Assembly: GCF_003346515.1 (NCBI RefSeq) | Contig: NZ_QQNA01000178.1 | Span: forward strand, 1-39,013 | Direction of reading: 5' to 3' | DNA length: 39,013 nt | DNA from: Streptomyces corynorhini | GTDB taxonomy: Bacteria; Actinomycetota; Actinomycetes; Streptomycetales; Streptomycetaceae | Shown: positions 18,169-26,770 of the stretch, piece after piece | Layout of the letters: each line of letters begins with the position of its first letter | Position numbering within the stretch: the stretch's first letter is position 1 | Position numbers and translations under genes: made by a program | Notes under the pieces: generated by a model | The model's database searches: none | Told to the model about the DNA's origin: nothing | What the model saw: only the letters and a program-made list of their open reading frames with translations

Positions 18169-18390
18169 GTGGCCAAGAAGCAAGGTGCCATCGAGATCGA
18201 GGGCACCGTGATCGAGTCCCTCCCGAACGCCATGTTCAAGGTGGAGCTGCAGAACGGTCACAAGGTCCTCGCGCACATCAGCGGAAAGATGCGGATGCAC
18301 TACATCCGGATCCTTCCCGATGACCGGGTTGTGGTGGAGCTGTCTCCGTACGACCTGACGCGTGGCCGGATCGTCTACCGATACAAGTAG
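18169..18390 (+). CDS. infA: Translation initiation factor IF-1
   Basis: A 73-residue single OB-fold protein that binds the 30S A site during initiation. [20 protein letters not shown] and the C-terminal [16 protein letters not shown] are near-invariant. It starts with GTG at 18169 behind GAAGGGCGAAGC; an open frame extends back to 18112 without similarity. It heads the alpha operon, 56 bases before rpmJ. Confidence 0.98.
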   Translation: MAKKQGAIEIEGTVIESLPNAMFKVELQNGHKVLAHISGKMRMHYIRILPDDRVVVELSPYDLTRGRIVYRYK

Positions 18391-18446
18391 ATCTTGCTGG
18401 CGCCCCTCAGACGGGTGTCCGCACTGACCCGGAGAACCTCAATCCC

Positions 18447-18560
18447 ATGAAGGTCAAGCCGAGCGTCAAGAAGATCTGCGACAAGTGCAAGGTGATCCGC
18501 CGTCACGGCCGGGTCATGGTCATCTGCGACAACCTGCGCCACAAGCAGCGCCAGGGCTGA
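18447..18560 (+). CDS. rpmJ: 50S ribosomal protein L36
   Basis: A 37-residue L36 ([20 protein letters not shown] at the start). The zinc ligands Cys11, Cys14, Cys27 and His32 are all present, so this is the zinc-binding form. It is one of the last proteins to join the 50S subunit. CGGAGAA lies 9-15 bases upstream of the ATG. Confidence 0.97.
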   Translation: MKVKPSVKKICDKCKVIRRHGRVMVICDNLRHKQRQG

Positions 18561-18737
18561 CGCACGACCACCTGCCTCTCGCAGTACTTCGCGCGACGCG
18601 AGCAACTCGTCATCAAGCAGTGTCCGGCTCCCGGCGACGGGACCGACACCTCCGGCGGAGGCCGGGGACCCGGACCGTATCCGTACGGCGGCCGGGACAG
18701 ACGCTGCGGAATACCTCCGAATCAACAGGAGCCATGA

Positions 18738-19118
18738 ATGGCACGCCTCGCAGGCGTTGACCTCCCGCGCGAAAAGCGCGTCGAGGTCGCCCTCACCTAC
18801 GTCTTCGGTATCGGGCGCACCCGGTCCAAGGAGACCCTCGCCGCCGTCGGCGTCGACCCGAACGTCCGCGTCCGCGACCTCGCCGAGGAAGACCTCGTCA
18901 AGATCCGCGAGTACGTGGACGGCAACCTCAAGACCGAGGGTGACCTCCGTCGCGAGATCGCCGCCGACATCCGCCGCAAGGTCGAGATCGGCTGCTACCA
19001 GGGTCTGCGTCACCGCCGTGGCCTGCCGGTGCACGGTCAGCGCACCAGCACGAACGCTCGTACCCGCAAGGGCCCGCGTCGCGCCATCGCCGGCAAGAAG
19101 AAGCCGGGCAAGAAGTAG
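18738..19118 (+). CDS. rpsM: 30S ribosomal protein S13
   Basis: A 126-residue S13. It forms inter-subunit bridges from the 30S head and contacts P-site tRNA with its basic tail ([20 protein letters not shown]). [20 protein letters not shown] is typical. AGGAG lies 7 bases upstream; an out-of-frame ATG at 18733 is ignored. The 177-base gap from rpmJ contains small GC-rich hairpins but no gene. Confidence 0.98.
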   Translation: MARLAGVDLPREKRVEVALTYVFGIGRTRSKETLAAVGVDPNVRVRDLAEEDLVKIREYVDGNLKTEGDLRREIAADIRRKVEIGCYQGLRHRRGLPVHGQRTSTNARTRKGPRRAIAGKKKPGKK

Positions 19119-19184
19119 TCCTCAGCCGGACGCTCATCAGCGGTCTTCGCTGTAGGACCGACCACCTCCCTGTAGGAGAAACAG

Positions 19185-19589
19185 ATGCCCCCCAAGGGTC
19201 GTCAGGGCGCTGCCAAGAAGGTGCGCCGCAAGGAAAAGAAGAACGTCGCTCACGGGCACGCCCACATCAAGAGCACGTTCAACAACACGATCGTCTCGAT
19301 CACCGACCCCTCGGGCAACGTGATCTCCTGGGCCTCCGCCGGCCACGTCGGCTTCAAGGGCTCGCGCAAGTCCACCCCCTTCGCCGCGCAGATGGCCGCC
19401 GAGTCGGCCGCCCGCCGCGCGCAGGAGCACGGCATGCGCAAGGTCGACGTCTTCGTCAAGGGTCCCGGCTCCGGCCGTGAGACCGCGATCCGCTCGCTCC
19501 AGGCCACCGGCCTGGAGGTGGGCTCGATCCAGGACGTCACCCCCACCCCGCACAACGGCTGCCGCCCGCCGAAGCGCCGCCGCGTCTGA
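19185..19589 (+). CDS. rpsK: 30S ribosomal protein S11
   Basis: A 134-residue S11 on the platform of the 30S subunit, near the E-site codon. [20 protein letters not shown] and the C-terminal [16 protein letters not shown] are diagnostic. TAGGAG precedes the ATG. No rpsD follows, as is usual in streptomycetes; a 174-base gap with hairpins separates it from rpoA. Confidence 0.98.
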   Translation: MPPKGRQGAAKKVRRKEKKNVAHGHAHIKSTFNNTIVSITDPSGNVISWASAGHVGFKGSRKSTPFAAQMAAESAARRAQEHGMRKVDVFVKGPGSGRETAIRSLQATGLEVGSIQDVTPTPHNGCRPPKRRRV

Positions 19590-19711
19590 CCCTCCGGGGT
19601 CGGCCGCCTTGGCGTTTCGACCCTCCGGGGTCCGTCGGCCCTCCGGGGTCGGCGACGCGTAGTTTTTCGGGGTGCGGGCGGTACGGCTCATTCGGGCCGT
19701 GCCGCCCGTAC
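19588..19711 (+). promoter_or_regulatory. Hairpin array between rpsK and rpoA
   Basis: Three copies of a small hairpin, GACCCTCCGGGGTC at 19588-19601 and 19619-19632 and GGCCCTCCGGGGTC at 19637-19650, are followed by a long stem at 19672-19711 (15 bp, two G-T pairs, 10-base loop). The first copy begins inside the rpsK stop codon. The last stem looks like a terminator or a strong RNA end and could reduce or reset expression before rpoA. Confidence 0.55.
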
Positions 19712-19763
19712 TCTTGCACGTAGGGCATCAAATAGTGGGTGCCCATGACTGAAGGATCTCGCC

Positions 19764-20786
19764 ATGCTTATCGCTCAGCGCCCTTCGCTGACCGAAGAGG
19801 TTGTCGACGAATACCGCTCGCGGTTCGTCATCGAGCCGCTGGAGCCGGGCTTCGGCTACACGCTCGGCAACTCCCTGCGCCGCACCCTCCTCTCCTCGAT
19901 CCCCGGTGCCGCTGTCACCAGCATCCGGATCGACGGAGTCCTGCACGAGTTCACCACCGTGCCGGGCGTCAAGGAGGATGTGACCGACCTCATCCTCAAC
20001 ATCAAGCAGCTGGTCGTCTCCTCGGAGCACGACGAGCCCGTCGTGATGTACCTGCGCAAGCAGGGCCCCGGCCTGGTCACCGCCGCCGACATCGCCCCGC
20101 CGGCCGGTGTCGAGGTCCACAACCCGGACCTCGTCCTGGCGACGCTGAACGGCAAGGGCAAGCTGGAGATGGAGCTGACCGTCGAGCGCGGTCGCGGCTA
20201 CGTCTCCGCCGTCCAGAACAAGCAGGTGGGCCAGGAGATCGGGCGCATCCCGGTCGACTCCATCTATTCCCCGGTGCTCAAGGTCACGTACAAGGTCGAG
20301 GCGACCCGTGTCGAGCAGCGCACCGACTTCGACAAGCTGATCGTCGACGTCGAGACCAAGCAGGCCATGCGGCCGCGCGACGCCATGGCGTCCGCCGGTA
20401 AGACGCTGGTCGAGCTGTTCGGCCTCGCCCGCGAGCTGAACATCGACGCCGAGGGCATCGACATGGGCCCCTCGCCCACGGACGCCGCGCTCGCCGCCGA
20501 TCTCGCGCTGCCGATCGAGGAGCTGGAGCTGACCGTACGGTCGTACAACTGCCTCAAGCGCGAGGGCATCCACTCCGTGGGTGAGCTGGTGGCCCGGTCC
20601 GAGGCGGACCTGCTCGACATCCGCAACTTCGGCGCCAAGTCGATCGACGAGGTCAAGGCGAAGCTGGCCGGCATGGGCCTGGCCCTCAAGGACAGCCCGC
20701 CCGGATTCGACCCGACCGCCGCCGCCGACGCCTTCGGCGCCGACGACGACGCGGACGCGGGTTTCGTGGAGACCGAGCAGTACTGA
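19764..20786 (+). CDS. rpoA: DNA-directed RNA polymerase subunit alpha
   Basis: A 340-residue alpha subunit. The N-terminal domain (about 1-230) dimerises and nucleates polymerase assembly: [20 protein letters not shown] is the invariant dimer block. The C-terminal domain (about 248-315) binds upstream promoter DNA and activators, with [20 protein letters not shown] and [14 protein letters not shown] helices. An acidic tail ends in EQY. GAAGGAT precedes the ATG. Expressed with the alpha operon and possibly from an internal promoter in the preceding gap. Confidence 0.98.
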   Translation: MLIAQRPSLTEEVVDEYRSRFVIEPLEPGFGYTLGNSLRRTLLSSIPGAAVTSIRIDGVLHEFTTVPGVKEDVTDLILNIKQLVVSSEHDEPVVMYLRKQGPGLVTAADIAPPAGVEVHNPDLVLATLNGKGKLEMELTVERGRGYVSAVQNKQVGQEIGRIPVDSIYSPVLKVTYKVEATRVEQRTDFDKLIVDVETKQAMRPRDAMASAGKTLVELFGLARELNIDAEGIDMGPSPTDAALAADLALPIEELELTVRSYNCLKREGIHSVGELVARSEADLLDIRNFGAKSIDEVKAKLAGMGLALKDSPPGFDPTAAADAFGADDDADAGFVETEQY

Positions 20787-20917
20787 GCCCCGCGCAGCGG
20801 CCGAGGCTCTGCCTCGACCGCCGGACGGGCTTGATCGTGCCTTCCGTGGGGCGACCGTCTCACGGGAACTGACACCGGTACCTGACACGGCCGGTGCAGA
20901 TATGAAGGAGTAACACC

Positions 20918-21433
20918 ATGCCGAAGCCCGCCAAGGGTGCCCGTCTGGGCGGCAGCGCCGCGCACGAGAAGCTGCTTCTCGCGAACCTCGCGAAGTCGCT
21001 CTTCGAGCACGGCCGTATCACCACGACCGAGGCCAAGGCCCGTCGTGTGCGCCCCATCGCCGAGCGTTTCATCACCAAGGCGAAGAAGGGCGACATCCAC
21101 AACCGTCGCCTGGTGCTGGAGTCGATCACGGACAAGAGCGTCGTGCACACGCTCTTCACCGAGATCGCCCCGCGGTACGAGAACCGCCCCGGCGGTTACA
21201 CCCGTATCACCAAGATCGGCAACCGTCGTGGCGACAACGCCCCGATGGCGGTCATCGAGCTGGTCGAGGCGCTGACCGTGGCGCAGGAGGCCACCGGTGA
21301 GGCCGAGGCCGCGACCAAGCGCGCCGTCAAGGAAGACGCCCTCAAGAAGGACGAGGCTCCGGCCGAGACCGTCGAGGACGCCAAGCCTGCCGACGCCGAG
21401 GTCAAGGACGCGGCGGAGAGCAAGGACGCCTGA
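20918..21433 (+). CDS. rplQ: 50S ribosomal protein L17
   Basis: A 171-residue L17. Residues 1-118 are the conserved domain ([41 protein letters not shown]). From about residue 120 an Ala/Glu/Lys/Asp-rich tail is added, as in other actinobacterial L17 proteins. GAAGGAG lies 7 bases before the ATG. Last gene of the alpha operon; a strong terminator follows. Confidence 0.98.
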   Translation: MPKPAKGARLGGSAAHEKLLLANLAKSLFEHGRITTTEAKARRVRPIAERFITKAKKGDIHNRRLVLESITDKSVVHTLFTEIAPRYENRPGGYTRITKIGNRRGDNAPMAVIELVEALTVAQEATGEAEAATKRAVKEDALKKDEAPAETVEDAKPADAEVKDAAESKDA

Positions 21434-21451
21434 GTCCCGCTGTTCGCACGG

Positions 21452-21483
21452 ACGGGCCCGCTCCCTCACGGGGGCGGGCCCGT
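21452..21483 (+). terminator. Terminator after rplQ
   Basis: ACGGGCCCGC (21452-21461) pairs perfectly with GCGGGCCCGT (21474-21483), followed by a T-rich run (TCGCTTTGTTTT). This is the end of the alpha operon. Confidence 0.88.
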
Positions 21484-21486
21484 TCG

Positions 21487-21526
21487 CTTTGTTTTGAGAG
21501 GATCGTCTTTGTTTTGAGAGGATCGT
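21487..21526. repeat. 20-bp perfect tandem duplication at the truA ribosome binding site
   Basis: CTTTGTTTTGAGAGGATCGT occurs at 21487-21506 and again at 21507-21526. Each copy carries a GAGAGG ribosome binding sequence and a T-rich run, so truA has two potential binding sites, 11 and 31 bases or so before its GTG. Confidence 0.95.
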
Positions 21527-21529
21527 CGG

Positions 21530-22423
21530 GTGAACGAGGAAACCGAGGGCGCGCCGCCCGGACACGTACGGGTACGGCTGGATCTGTCGTACGACGGCAA
21601 GGACTTCTCCGGCTGGGCGAAACAGCGCACCCGGCGCACCGTGCAGGGGGAGATCGAGGACGCGCTGCGCACGGTGACGCGCTCCTCCCGTACGTACGAG
21701 CTGACCGTCGCCGGACGCACCGACGCCGGGGTGCACGCGCGCGGGCAGGTCGCCCATGTCGATCTGCCCGACGAGGTGTGGGGCGAGCACGCGGAGCGGC
21801 TGCTGCGGCGGCTCGCGGGGCGGCTGCCGCACGACGTACGGGTGTGGCGGGCGGCCGAGGCCCCGGCGGGCTTCAACGCGCGGTTCTCGGCGATCTGGCG
21901 GCGCTACGCGTACCGCGTGACGGACCATCCGGGCGGCGTCGATCCGCTGCTTCGCGGCCATGTGCTGTGGCACGACTGGGAGTTGGACGTCGAGGCGATG
22001 AACGCGGCGTCGGCCGGGCTGGTCGGCGAGCACGATTTCGCGGCGTACTGCAAGCGGCGCGAGGGCGCGACGACGATCCGGACGCTCCAGCGGCTGGAGT
22101 GGGAGCGCGGCGCGGACGGGATCGTCACGGCGACCGTGCGGGCCGACGCCTTCTGCCACAACATGGTGCGCTCGCTGGTGGGCGCGCTGCTGTTCGTGGG
22201 GGACGGGCACCGGCCCGTGGAGTGGCCGGCGAAGGTGCTGGCGGCCGGGGTGCGGGACTCGGCGGTCCATGTCGTACGGCCGCACGGGCTGACGCTGGAG
22301 GAAGTCGGCTATCCGGCCGACGAGTTGCTCGGTGAACGCAACCGGCAGGCGCGCAACAAGCGCACGCTGGGCGGGGCGAGCGGGGCGAGCGGGGCGGGCG
22401 GGGCGCCGGACGGCTGCTGCTGA
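21530..22423 (+). CDS. truA: tRNA pseudouridine synthase A
   Basis: A 297-residue enzyme that isomerises uridines 38-40 of the tRNA anticodon stem. The catalytic aspartate is Asp65 in [12 protein letters not shown]; the family start [18 protein letters not shown] and [14 protein letters not shown] are clear. The GTG at 21530 is chosen for position after the duplicated GAGAGG sequence. The C-terminus ends in a Gly/Ala/Ser-rich stretch encoded by near-repeats of GGGGCGAGC, probably disordered. It follows rplQ as in many actinobacteria but sits beyond the terminator. Confidence 0.96.
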   Translation: MNEETEGAPPGHVRVRLDLSYDGKDFSGWAKQRTRRTVQGEIEDALRTVTRSSRTYELTVAGRTDAGVHARGQVAHVDLPDEVWGEHAERLLRRLAGRLPHDVRVWRAAEAPAGFNARFSAIWRRYAYRVTDHPGGVDPLLRGHVLWHDWELDVEAMNAASAGLVGEHDFAAYCKRREGATTIRTLQRLEWERGADGIVTATVRADAFCHNMVRSLVGALLFVGDGHRPVEWPAKVLAAGVRDSAVHVVRPHGLTLEEVGYPADELLGERNRQARNKRTLGGASGASGAGGAPDGCC

Positions 22424-22448
22424 GCCCGCCGCCGACGCCCGCCCGGCC

Positions 22449-23486
22449 TCACCGGTCGACGGGCCGGGTGGCGGCGGCCGACGCCTGGGCCTGGCCGCGG
22501 GCGAGGATCTGCTGGAACGTGAACTCCGCGACGTCGTCACCGGCGTCGAAGACGTTCTTGTCCGCCTTGGTCGCGTTCTGGCCGCTGATGAAGCCGCCCA
22601 CCGTGAAGTACACGTACCTGCCGTAGGAGTTGGCGGTCTTGCGGCAGACCGAGGGGGCCCGGCAGAAGGTCGGGACGCCCGCTCCCGAGAGCGAGGCGAT
22701 CCCGCCCTCCGCCTGCTCCTTGGCCTTCAGCGCCTGCGTCTCCTTCTCGAAGACCGCCACCCCCACGGTCACCGCGACGCCGTCCTTGCTGAAGGTGGCG
22801 CGGATGACCTGGTCGCAGCTGTTCGAGGCGAGGATCGAGCCGAGCGCGCCCTGCGCGGCGGCGGCGCAGTTGGTGGTGGCCGTGGTGGCGCCCTTGCGGT
22901 AGGCGCGGTCGGCGACCGTCAGTTTGTCGCCGGGGAAGAGCGTCTCCGCGCTCAGCGGCGCCTTGTCCTTGTCGGCGCTGGAGACGAAGTCCTTCGGGTT
23001 CGGCGGAGGCGGCGGTGCGACCGAGGAGAAGGCCGGCTCGGGCTCGGTGGTCCCGGTCGGCAGCTCGGAGACCGGCGGCAGCTGATTCGCCTGGCCCTGC
23101 GAGGCGTTGGCGTCGCCCTTGTTCACACTGACGACGGTGGTGGCCACGACCGCGGCTATCGCGCCGGTGGCGAGAACACCGCCGCCTATCAGCAGCCAGC
23201 GTTTGCGGCGGGCGCGCGCGGCGGAGGCGTCGGCGAGCGCGCCCCAGTCCGGGGTCTGTGTGCCGTACGGGTCCTCCATGTCACGCTCGGCCGCGCCGAA
23301 CCGGTTCGAGGGTCCGAACGCGTTCTGGGCGAACGGGTCCTGCGCGTACGGCTCTTGCGGGTACGGCTGCGGTGCTGGCGATGTTCCGTATGGTGCCTGC
23401 GATGCGTACGGGTCCTGTGATCCATGCGGGTCGTGTCCCGGTGAACCGGGGTCACCCCAGGAGGCCCCCCCTTGCCCAAAGCTCAT
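22449..23486 (-). CDS. Membrane-anchored protein of unknown function
   Basis: A 345-residue protein I cannot assign to a named family. Residues 1-90 are a Pro/Gln/Tyr/Gly-rich low-complexity cytoplasmic region with repeated QDPY/QEPY units. RARRKR at 91-96 precedes one transmembrane segment (about 97-120), consistent with an N-in, C-out anchor. An extracytoplasmic Pro-rich linker follows, then a globular domain of about 170 residues with four cysteines that could form two disulfides. It lies on the opposite strand between truA and the ABC-F gene, where streptomycetes commonly carry such a gene. A surface or cell-wall role is only a guess. Confidence 0.85.
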   Translation of the reverse strand: MSFGQGGASWGDPGSPGHDPHGSQDPYASQAPYGTSPAPQPYPQEPYAQDPFAQNAFGPSNRFGAAERDMEDPYGTQTPDWGALADASAARARRKRWLLIGGGVLATGAIAAVVATTVVSVNKGDANASQGQANQLPPVSELPTGTTEPEPAFSSVAPPPPPNPKDFVSSADKDKAPLSAETLFPGDKLTVADRAYRKGATTATTNCAAAAQGALGSILASNSCDQVIRATFSKDGVAVTVGVAVFEKETQALKAKEQAEGGIASLSGAGVPTFCRAPSVCRKTANSYGRYVYFTVGGFISGQNATKADKNVFDAGDDVAEFTFQQILARGQAQASAAATRPVDR

Positions 23487-23581
23487 GCCCGGAGTTTAAG
23501 CCCGCGCCCGCCCGGGGTCTGCCCCGGGAACGGGTCCGGAGACCGGAAACCGATTGGGCCCAGGAGCCGTCTGCACCGACA

Positions 23582-25210
23582 ATGCCGGACATGGGACATC
23601 TAGAGGCCGCGCACCTGGAGTACTACCTCCCCGACGGACGGGTGCTGCTCGCCGACGCCTCGTTCCGCGTCGCGGAGGGCGCCGTCGTGGCGCTCGTGGG
23701 GGCCAACGGCGCGGGCAAGACCACACTGCTGCGACTGATCGCGGGGGAGCTGAAGCCGCACGGCGGCACGGTGGGTGTCAGCGGCGGGCTCGGCGTGATG
23801 TCGCAGTTCGTGGGGTCGGTACGGGACGAGCGGACCGTACGCGACCTGCTGGTATCCGTCGCCCAGCCGCGTATCGGGGAGGCCGCCGCCGCCGTCGACG
23901 CGGCCGAGCACGCGATCATGACGGTCGACGACGAGGCCGCGCAGATGGCGTACGCGCAGGCGCTGAGCGACTGGGCCGAGGCGCACGGGTACGAGGCCGA
24001 GACCGTCTGGGACATGTGCACGATGGCCGCCCTCGGTGTGCCGTACGACACGGCGCAGTTCCGCGCGCTGCGCACGCTGAGCGGCGGCGAGCAGAAGCGG
24101 CTGGTTCTGGAGGCTCTGTTGCGCGGGCCCGACGAGGTGCTGCTGCTGGACGAGCCGGACAACTATCTGGACGTACCGGGCAAGCGGTGGCTGGAGGAGC
24201 GGCTGCGCGAGACCCGTAAGACGGTCCTGTTCATCTCGCACGACCGGGAGCTGCTGGCCAGGGCCGCCGAGAAGATCGTCAGTGTGGAGCCGGGGCCGGC
24301 CGGCTCGGACGTATGGGTGCACGGCGCCGGGTTCGACACGTACCACGAGGCGCGCAGGGAGCGGTTCGCGCGCTTCGAGGAGCTGAAGCGGCGCTGGGAG
24401 GAGAAGCACGCGCAGCTCAAGCGGCTGGTGGTCAATCTGCGGCAGGCGGCCTCGGTCAGCCACGAGATGGCGTCGCGGTACTCGGCCGCGCAGACCCGGC
24501 TGCGCAAGTTCGAGGAGGCGGGACCGCCGCCCGAGCCGCCGCGCGAGCAGGAGATCACCATGCGGCTGCGCGGTGGACGTACCGGCGTGCGGGCGCTGAC
24601 CTGCGAGAACCTTGAGCTGACCGGGTTGATGAAGCCCTTCTCGCTGGAGATCTACTACGGCGAGCGGGTGGCGGTCCTGGGGTCGAACGGCTCGGGCAAG
24701 TCGCACTTCCTGCGGCTGCTGGCCGGGGAGGACGTGCGGCACGAGGGGATGTGGAAGCTGGGCGCCCGGGTCGTGCCGGGCCACTTCGCGCAGACCCACG
24801 CCCACCCCGAGCTGGTGGGGCGCACGCTGGTCGACATCCTGTGGGCGGAGCACGCGAAGGACCGGGGCGGGGCGATGAGCGTGCTGCGCCGGTACGAGCT
24901 GAGCGGCCAGGGGGACCAGCCCTTCGAGAAGCTGTCGGGCGGGCAGCAGGCGCGGTTCCAGATCCTGCTGCTGGAGCTGGCCGGGACGACGGCGCTGCTG
25001 CTGGACGAGCCGACGGACAACCTGGACCTGGAGTCGGCGGAGGCGCTGCAGGACGGCCTGGAGGCGTACGAGGGGACGGTGCTCGCGGTCACGCACGACC
25101 GGTGGTTCGCCCGTACGTTCGACCGCTATCTGGTGTTCGGGGCGGACGGGCTGGTGCGGGAGGCGCCGGAGCCGGTGTGGGACGAGGGCCGGGTGGTGCG
25201 GGAGCGGTGA
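23582..25210 (+). CDS. ABC-F family ATP-binding protein
   Basis: A 542-residue protein with two ABC ATPase domains and no membrane segment, the ABC-F architecture. Domain 1: Walker A GANGAGKTT at 40-48, signature LSGGEQKRL, Walker B LLLDEPDNYLD. Domain 2: GSNGSGKSH, LSGGQQARF, LLLDEPTDNLD. A charged helical linker (RRERFARFEELKRRWEEKHA) joins them. ABC-F proteins act on the ribosome as translation factors or antibiotic-protection proteins; which applies here is unknown, but a place between ribosomal operons suggests a housekeeping role. ATG at 23591 is an alternative start; neither has a strong ribosome binding site. Confidence 0.93.
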   Translation: MPDMGHLEAAHLEYYLPDGRVLLADASFRVAEGAVVALVGANGAGKTTLLRLIAGELKPHGGTVGVSGGLGVMSQFVGSVRDERTVRDLLVSVAQPRIGEAAAAVDAAEHAIMTVDDEAAQMAYAQALSDWAEAHGYEAETVWDMCTMAALGVPYDTAQFRALRTLSGGEQKRLVLEALLRGPDEVLLLDEPDNYLDVPGKRWLEERLRETRKTVLFISHDRELLARAAEKIVSVEPGPAGSDVWVHGAGFDTYHEARRERFARFEELKRRWEEKHAQLKRLVVNLRQAASVSHEMASRYSAAQTRLRKFEEAGPPPEPPREQEITMRLRGGRTGVRALTCENLELTGLMKPFSLEIYYGERVAVLGSNGSGKSHFLRLLAGEDVRHEGMWKLGARVVPGHFAQTHAHPELVGRTLVDILWAEHAKDRGGAMSVLRRYELSGQGDQPFEKLSGGQQARFQILLLELAGTTALLLDEPTDNLDLESAEALQDGLEAYEGTVLAVTHDRWFARTFDRYLVFGADGLVREAPEPVWDEGRVVRER

Positions 25211-25237
25211 GGGCCGGCGGCCCTTGGGGCGGGGGCC

Positions 25238-25284
25238 GGGCGTGGTCCGGGGCGTGGTCCCGGGCGTGGTCCCGGGCGTGGTCC
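25238..25284. repeat. 12-bp tandem repeat after the ABC-F gene
   Basis: GGGCGTGGTCC recurs at 25238, 25250, 25262 and 25274, four copies at a period of 12. It is non-coding and probably arose by replication slippage. Confidence 0.85.
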
Positions 25285-25516
25285 GGGGCGGCCGGGACCT
25301 CGTTTTGACCCGTACGGGGCAGCGGCGGTATTCTGCTGGTTCGTTATGCGTATTGGCTTGGTCGTTCTCACGCGAGGGGCCCTTACGCCGGTCCACCGGG
25401 CCGATGGACAGCGGTAGGTACACGGGTTGCGTCCCCGGCGTACCACCAGGGCTGTCGTGATCGTCCGGGTGGCCTTGTCAGGACTCCACTCACTGAAGAA
25501 GCGAAGGCATACGACC
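25285..25516 (+). promoter_or_regulatory. Promoter and leader of rplM-rpsI
   Basis: TTGACC at 25305-25310 and TATTCT at 25329-25334, spacer 18, match the vegetative (HrdB) promoter closely. Transcription would start near 25342, leaving a leader of about 175 bases before the rplM GTG. The leader contains no gene; short open frames in it match nothing. It is long enough for autoregulation by L13 or S9, but I see no known leader motif. Confidence 0.7.
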
Positions 25517-25960
25517 GTGCGTACGTACAGCCCCAAGCCCGGCGATGTGACGCGCCAGTGGCACATCATCGACGCGCAGGACATCGTCCTGGGCCGTCTG
25601 GCGACCACCGCCGCCAACCTTCTGCGCGGTAAGCACAAGGCGATCTACGCGCCCCACGTCGACACCGGTGACTTCGTCATCATCGTCAACGCGGACAAGG
25701 TGCACCTGTCCGGCAACAAGAAGACCCAGAAGATGGCGTACCGCCACTCCGGCTACCCGGGTGGTCTGCGCTCCGTCCGCTACGACGAGCTGCTCGCCAA
25801 GAACCCCGAGAAGGCCGTCGAGAAGGCCATCAAGGGCATGATCCCCAAGAACACCCTGGGCCGTCAGATGCTCTCGAAGCTGAAGATCTACTCGGGTGAC
25901 CAGCACCCGCACGCTGCGCAGCAGCCGGTCCCGTTCGAGATCACCCAGGTCGCGCAGTAG
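25517..25960 (+). CDS. rplM: 50S ribosomal protein L13
   Basis: A 147-residue L13, normal length. It is an early large-subunit assembly protein. [20 protein letters not shown] and [11 protein letters not shown] are family signatures. It starts with GTG at 25517 ([16 protein letters not shown]) behind GAAGCGAAGG; the open frame continues upstream through the leader without similarity. It is co-transcribed with rpsI, 42 bases downstream. Confidence 0.98.
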   Translation: MRTYSPKPGDVTRQWHIIDAQDIVLGRLATTAANLLRGKHKAIYAPHVDTGDFVIIVNADKVHLSGNKKTQKMAYRHSGYPGGLRSVRYDELLAKNPEKAVEKAIKGMIPKNTLGRQMLSKLKIYSGDQHPHAAQQPVPFEITQVAQ

Positions 25961-26002
25961 TTCCGGCCACCCCCTAAGACGAAAAGAAATCTGAGGAGCA
26001 TC

Positions 26003-26530
26003 GTGGCCGAGACCACTGCAGAGACCCCCGTCGAGGCCCCCGAGGCCGAGGAGACCTTCGACGCGGTGACGACCTTCGAGTCGGAGGTCCCCGTCGAGGG
26101 TGAGTACACCTCCGAGTCGCTGGCGGGCCGCTTCGGCGACCCCCAGCCGGCGGCGGGCCTGGGCCGTCGCAAGAACGCCATCGCCCGCGTCCGGATCGTT
26201 CCGGGCACCGGCAAGTGGAAGATCAACGGTCGCACCCTTGAGGAGTACTTCCCCAACAAGGTGCACCAGCAGGCTGTCAACGAGCCCTTCAAGGTGCTCG
26301 AACTGGACAACCGCTACGACGTCATCGCCCGTATCTCGGGTGGCGGCGTCTCCGGTCAGGCCGGCGCCCTGCGCCTCGGCGTGGCCCGCTCGCTCAACGA
26401 GGCGGACGTGGACAACAACCGCGCCACGCTGAAGAAGGCCGGCTTCCTGAGCCGCGACGACCGTGCGGTCGAGCGCAAGAAGGCCGGTCTCAAGAAGGCC
26501 CGCAAGGCGCCGCAGTACAGCAAGCGCTAG
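26003..26530 (+). CDS. rpsI: 30S ribosomal protein S9
   Basis: A 175-residue S9. The conserved domain starts near residue 54 ([19 protein letters not shown]) and ends in QYSKR, whose C-terminal arginine touches P-site tRNA. The first 50 residues are an acidic Glu/Ala/Pro/Thr extension absent from E. coli S9 (130 residues) and typical of actinobacteria. GTG start with GAGGAG 5 bases upstream. A strong terminator follows. Confidence 0.98.
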   Translation: MAETTAETPVEAPEAEETFDAVTTFESEVPVEGEYTSESLAGRFGDPQPAAGLGRRKNAIARVRIVPGTGKWKINGRTLEEYFPNKVHQQAVNEPFKVLELDNRYDVIARISGGGVSGQAGALRLGVARSLNEADVDNNRATLKKAGFLSRDDRAVERKKAGLKKARKAPQYSKR

Positions 26531-26576
26531 TCGCTCGCTTGCCGGACCAGCCGTTACGGCTTGGCTTTACGGCATA

Positions 26577-26615
26577 CGAACGCCCCGGCGGCACTCCGTG
26601 CTGCCGGGGCGTTCG
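26577..26615 (+). terminator. Terminator after rpsI
   Basis: A near-perfect 18-bp stem (26577-26594 with 26598-26615, one G-T pair, 3-base loop) is followed by TTTTCTT, a textbook intrinsic terminator 46 bases after rpsI. Confidence 0.93.
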
Positions 26616-26770
26616 TTTTCTTGGTTACTCGGGCGTATAACAGCATGAGACGCTCATTGGTCGCTCAATCGCATTCATGCGCCGACTTGAGCGCACATAA
26701 GTTTGCAATTTCGGAGCATTTACGGTCGGTGCGGATATATCGGCGCCGGGCGTTTCTCGGAGGGAGAGCT

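Noticed and set aside
20264..22540. Minus-strand frame of 758 codons opposite rpoA, rplQ and truA
   Set aside because: It overlaps three recognised genes on the other strand and shows only shadow composition.
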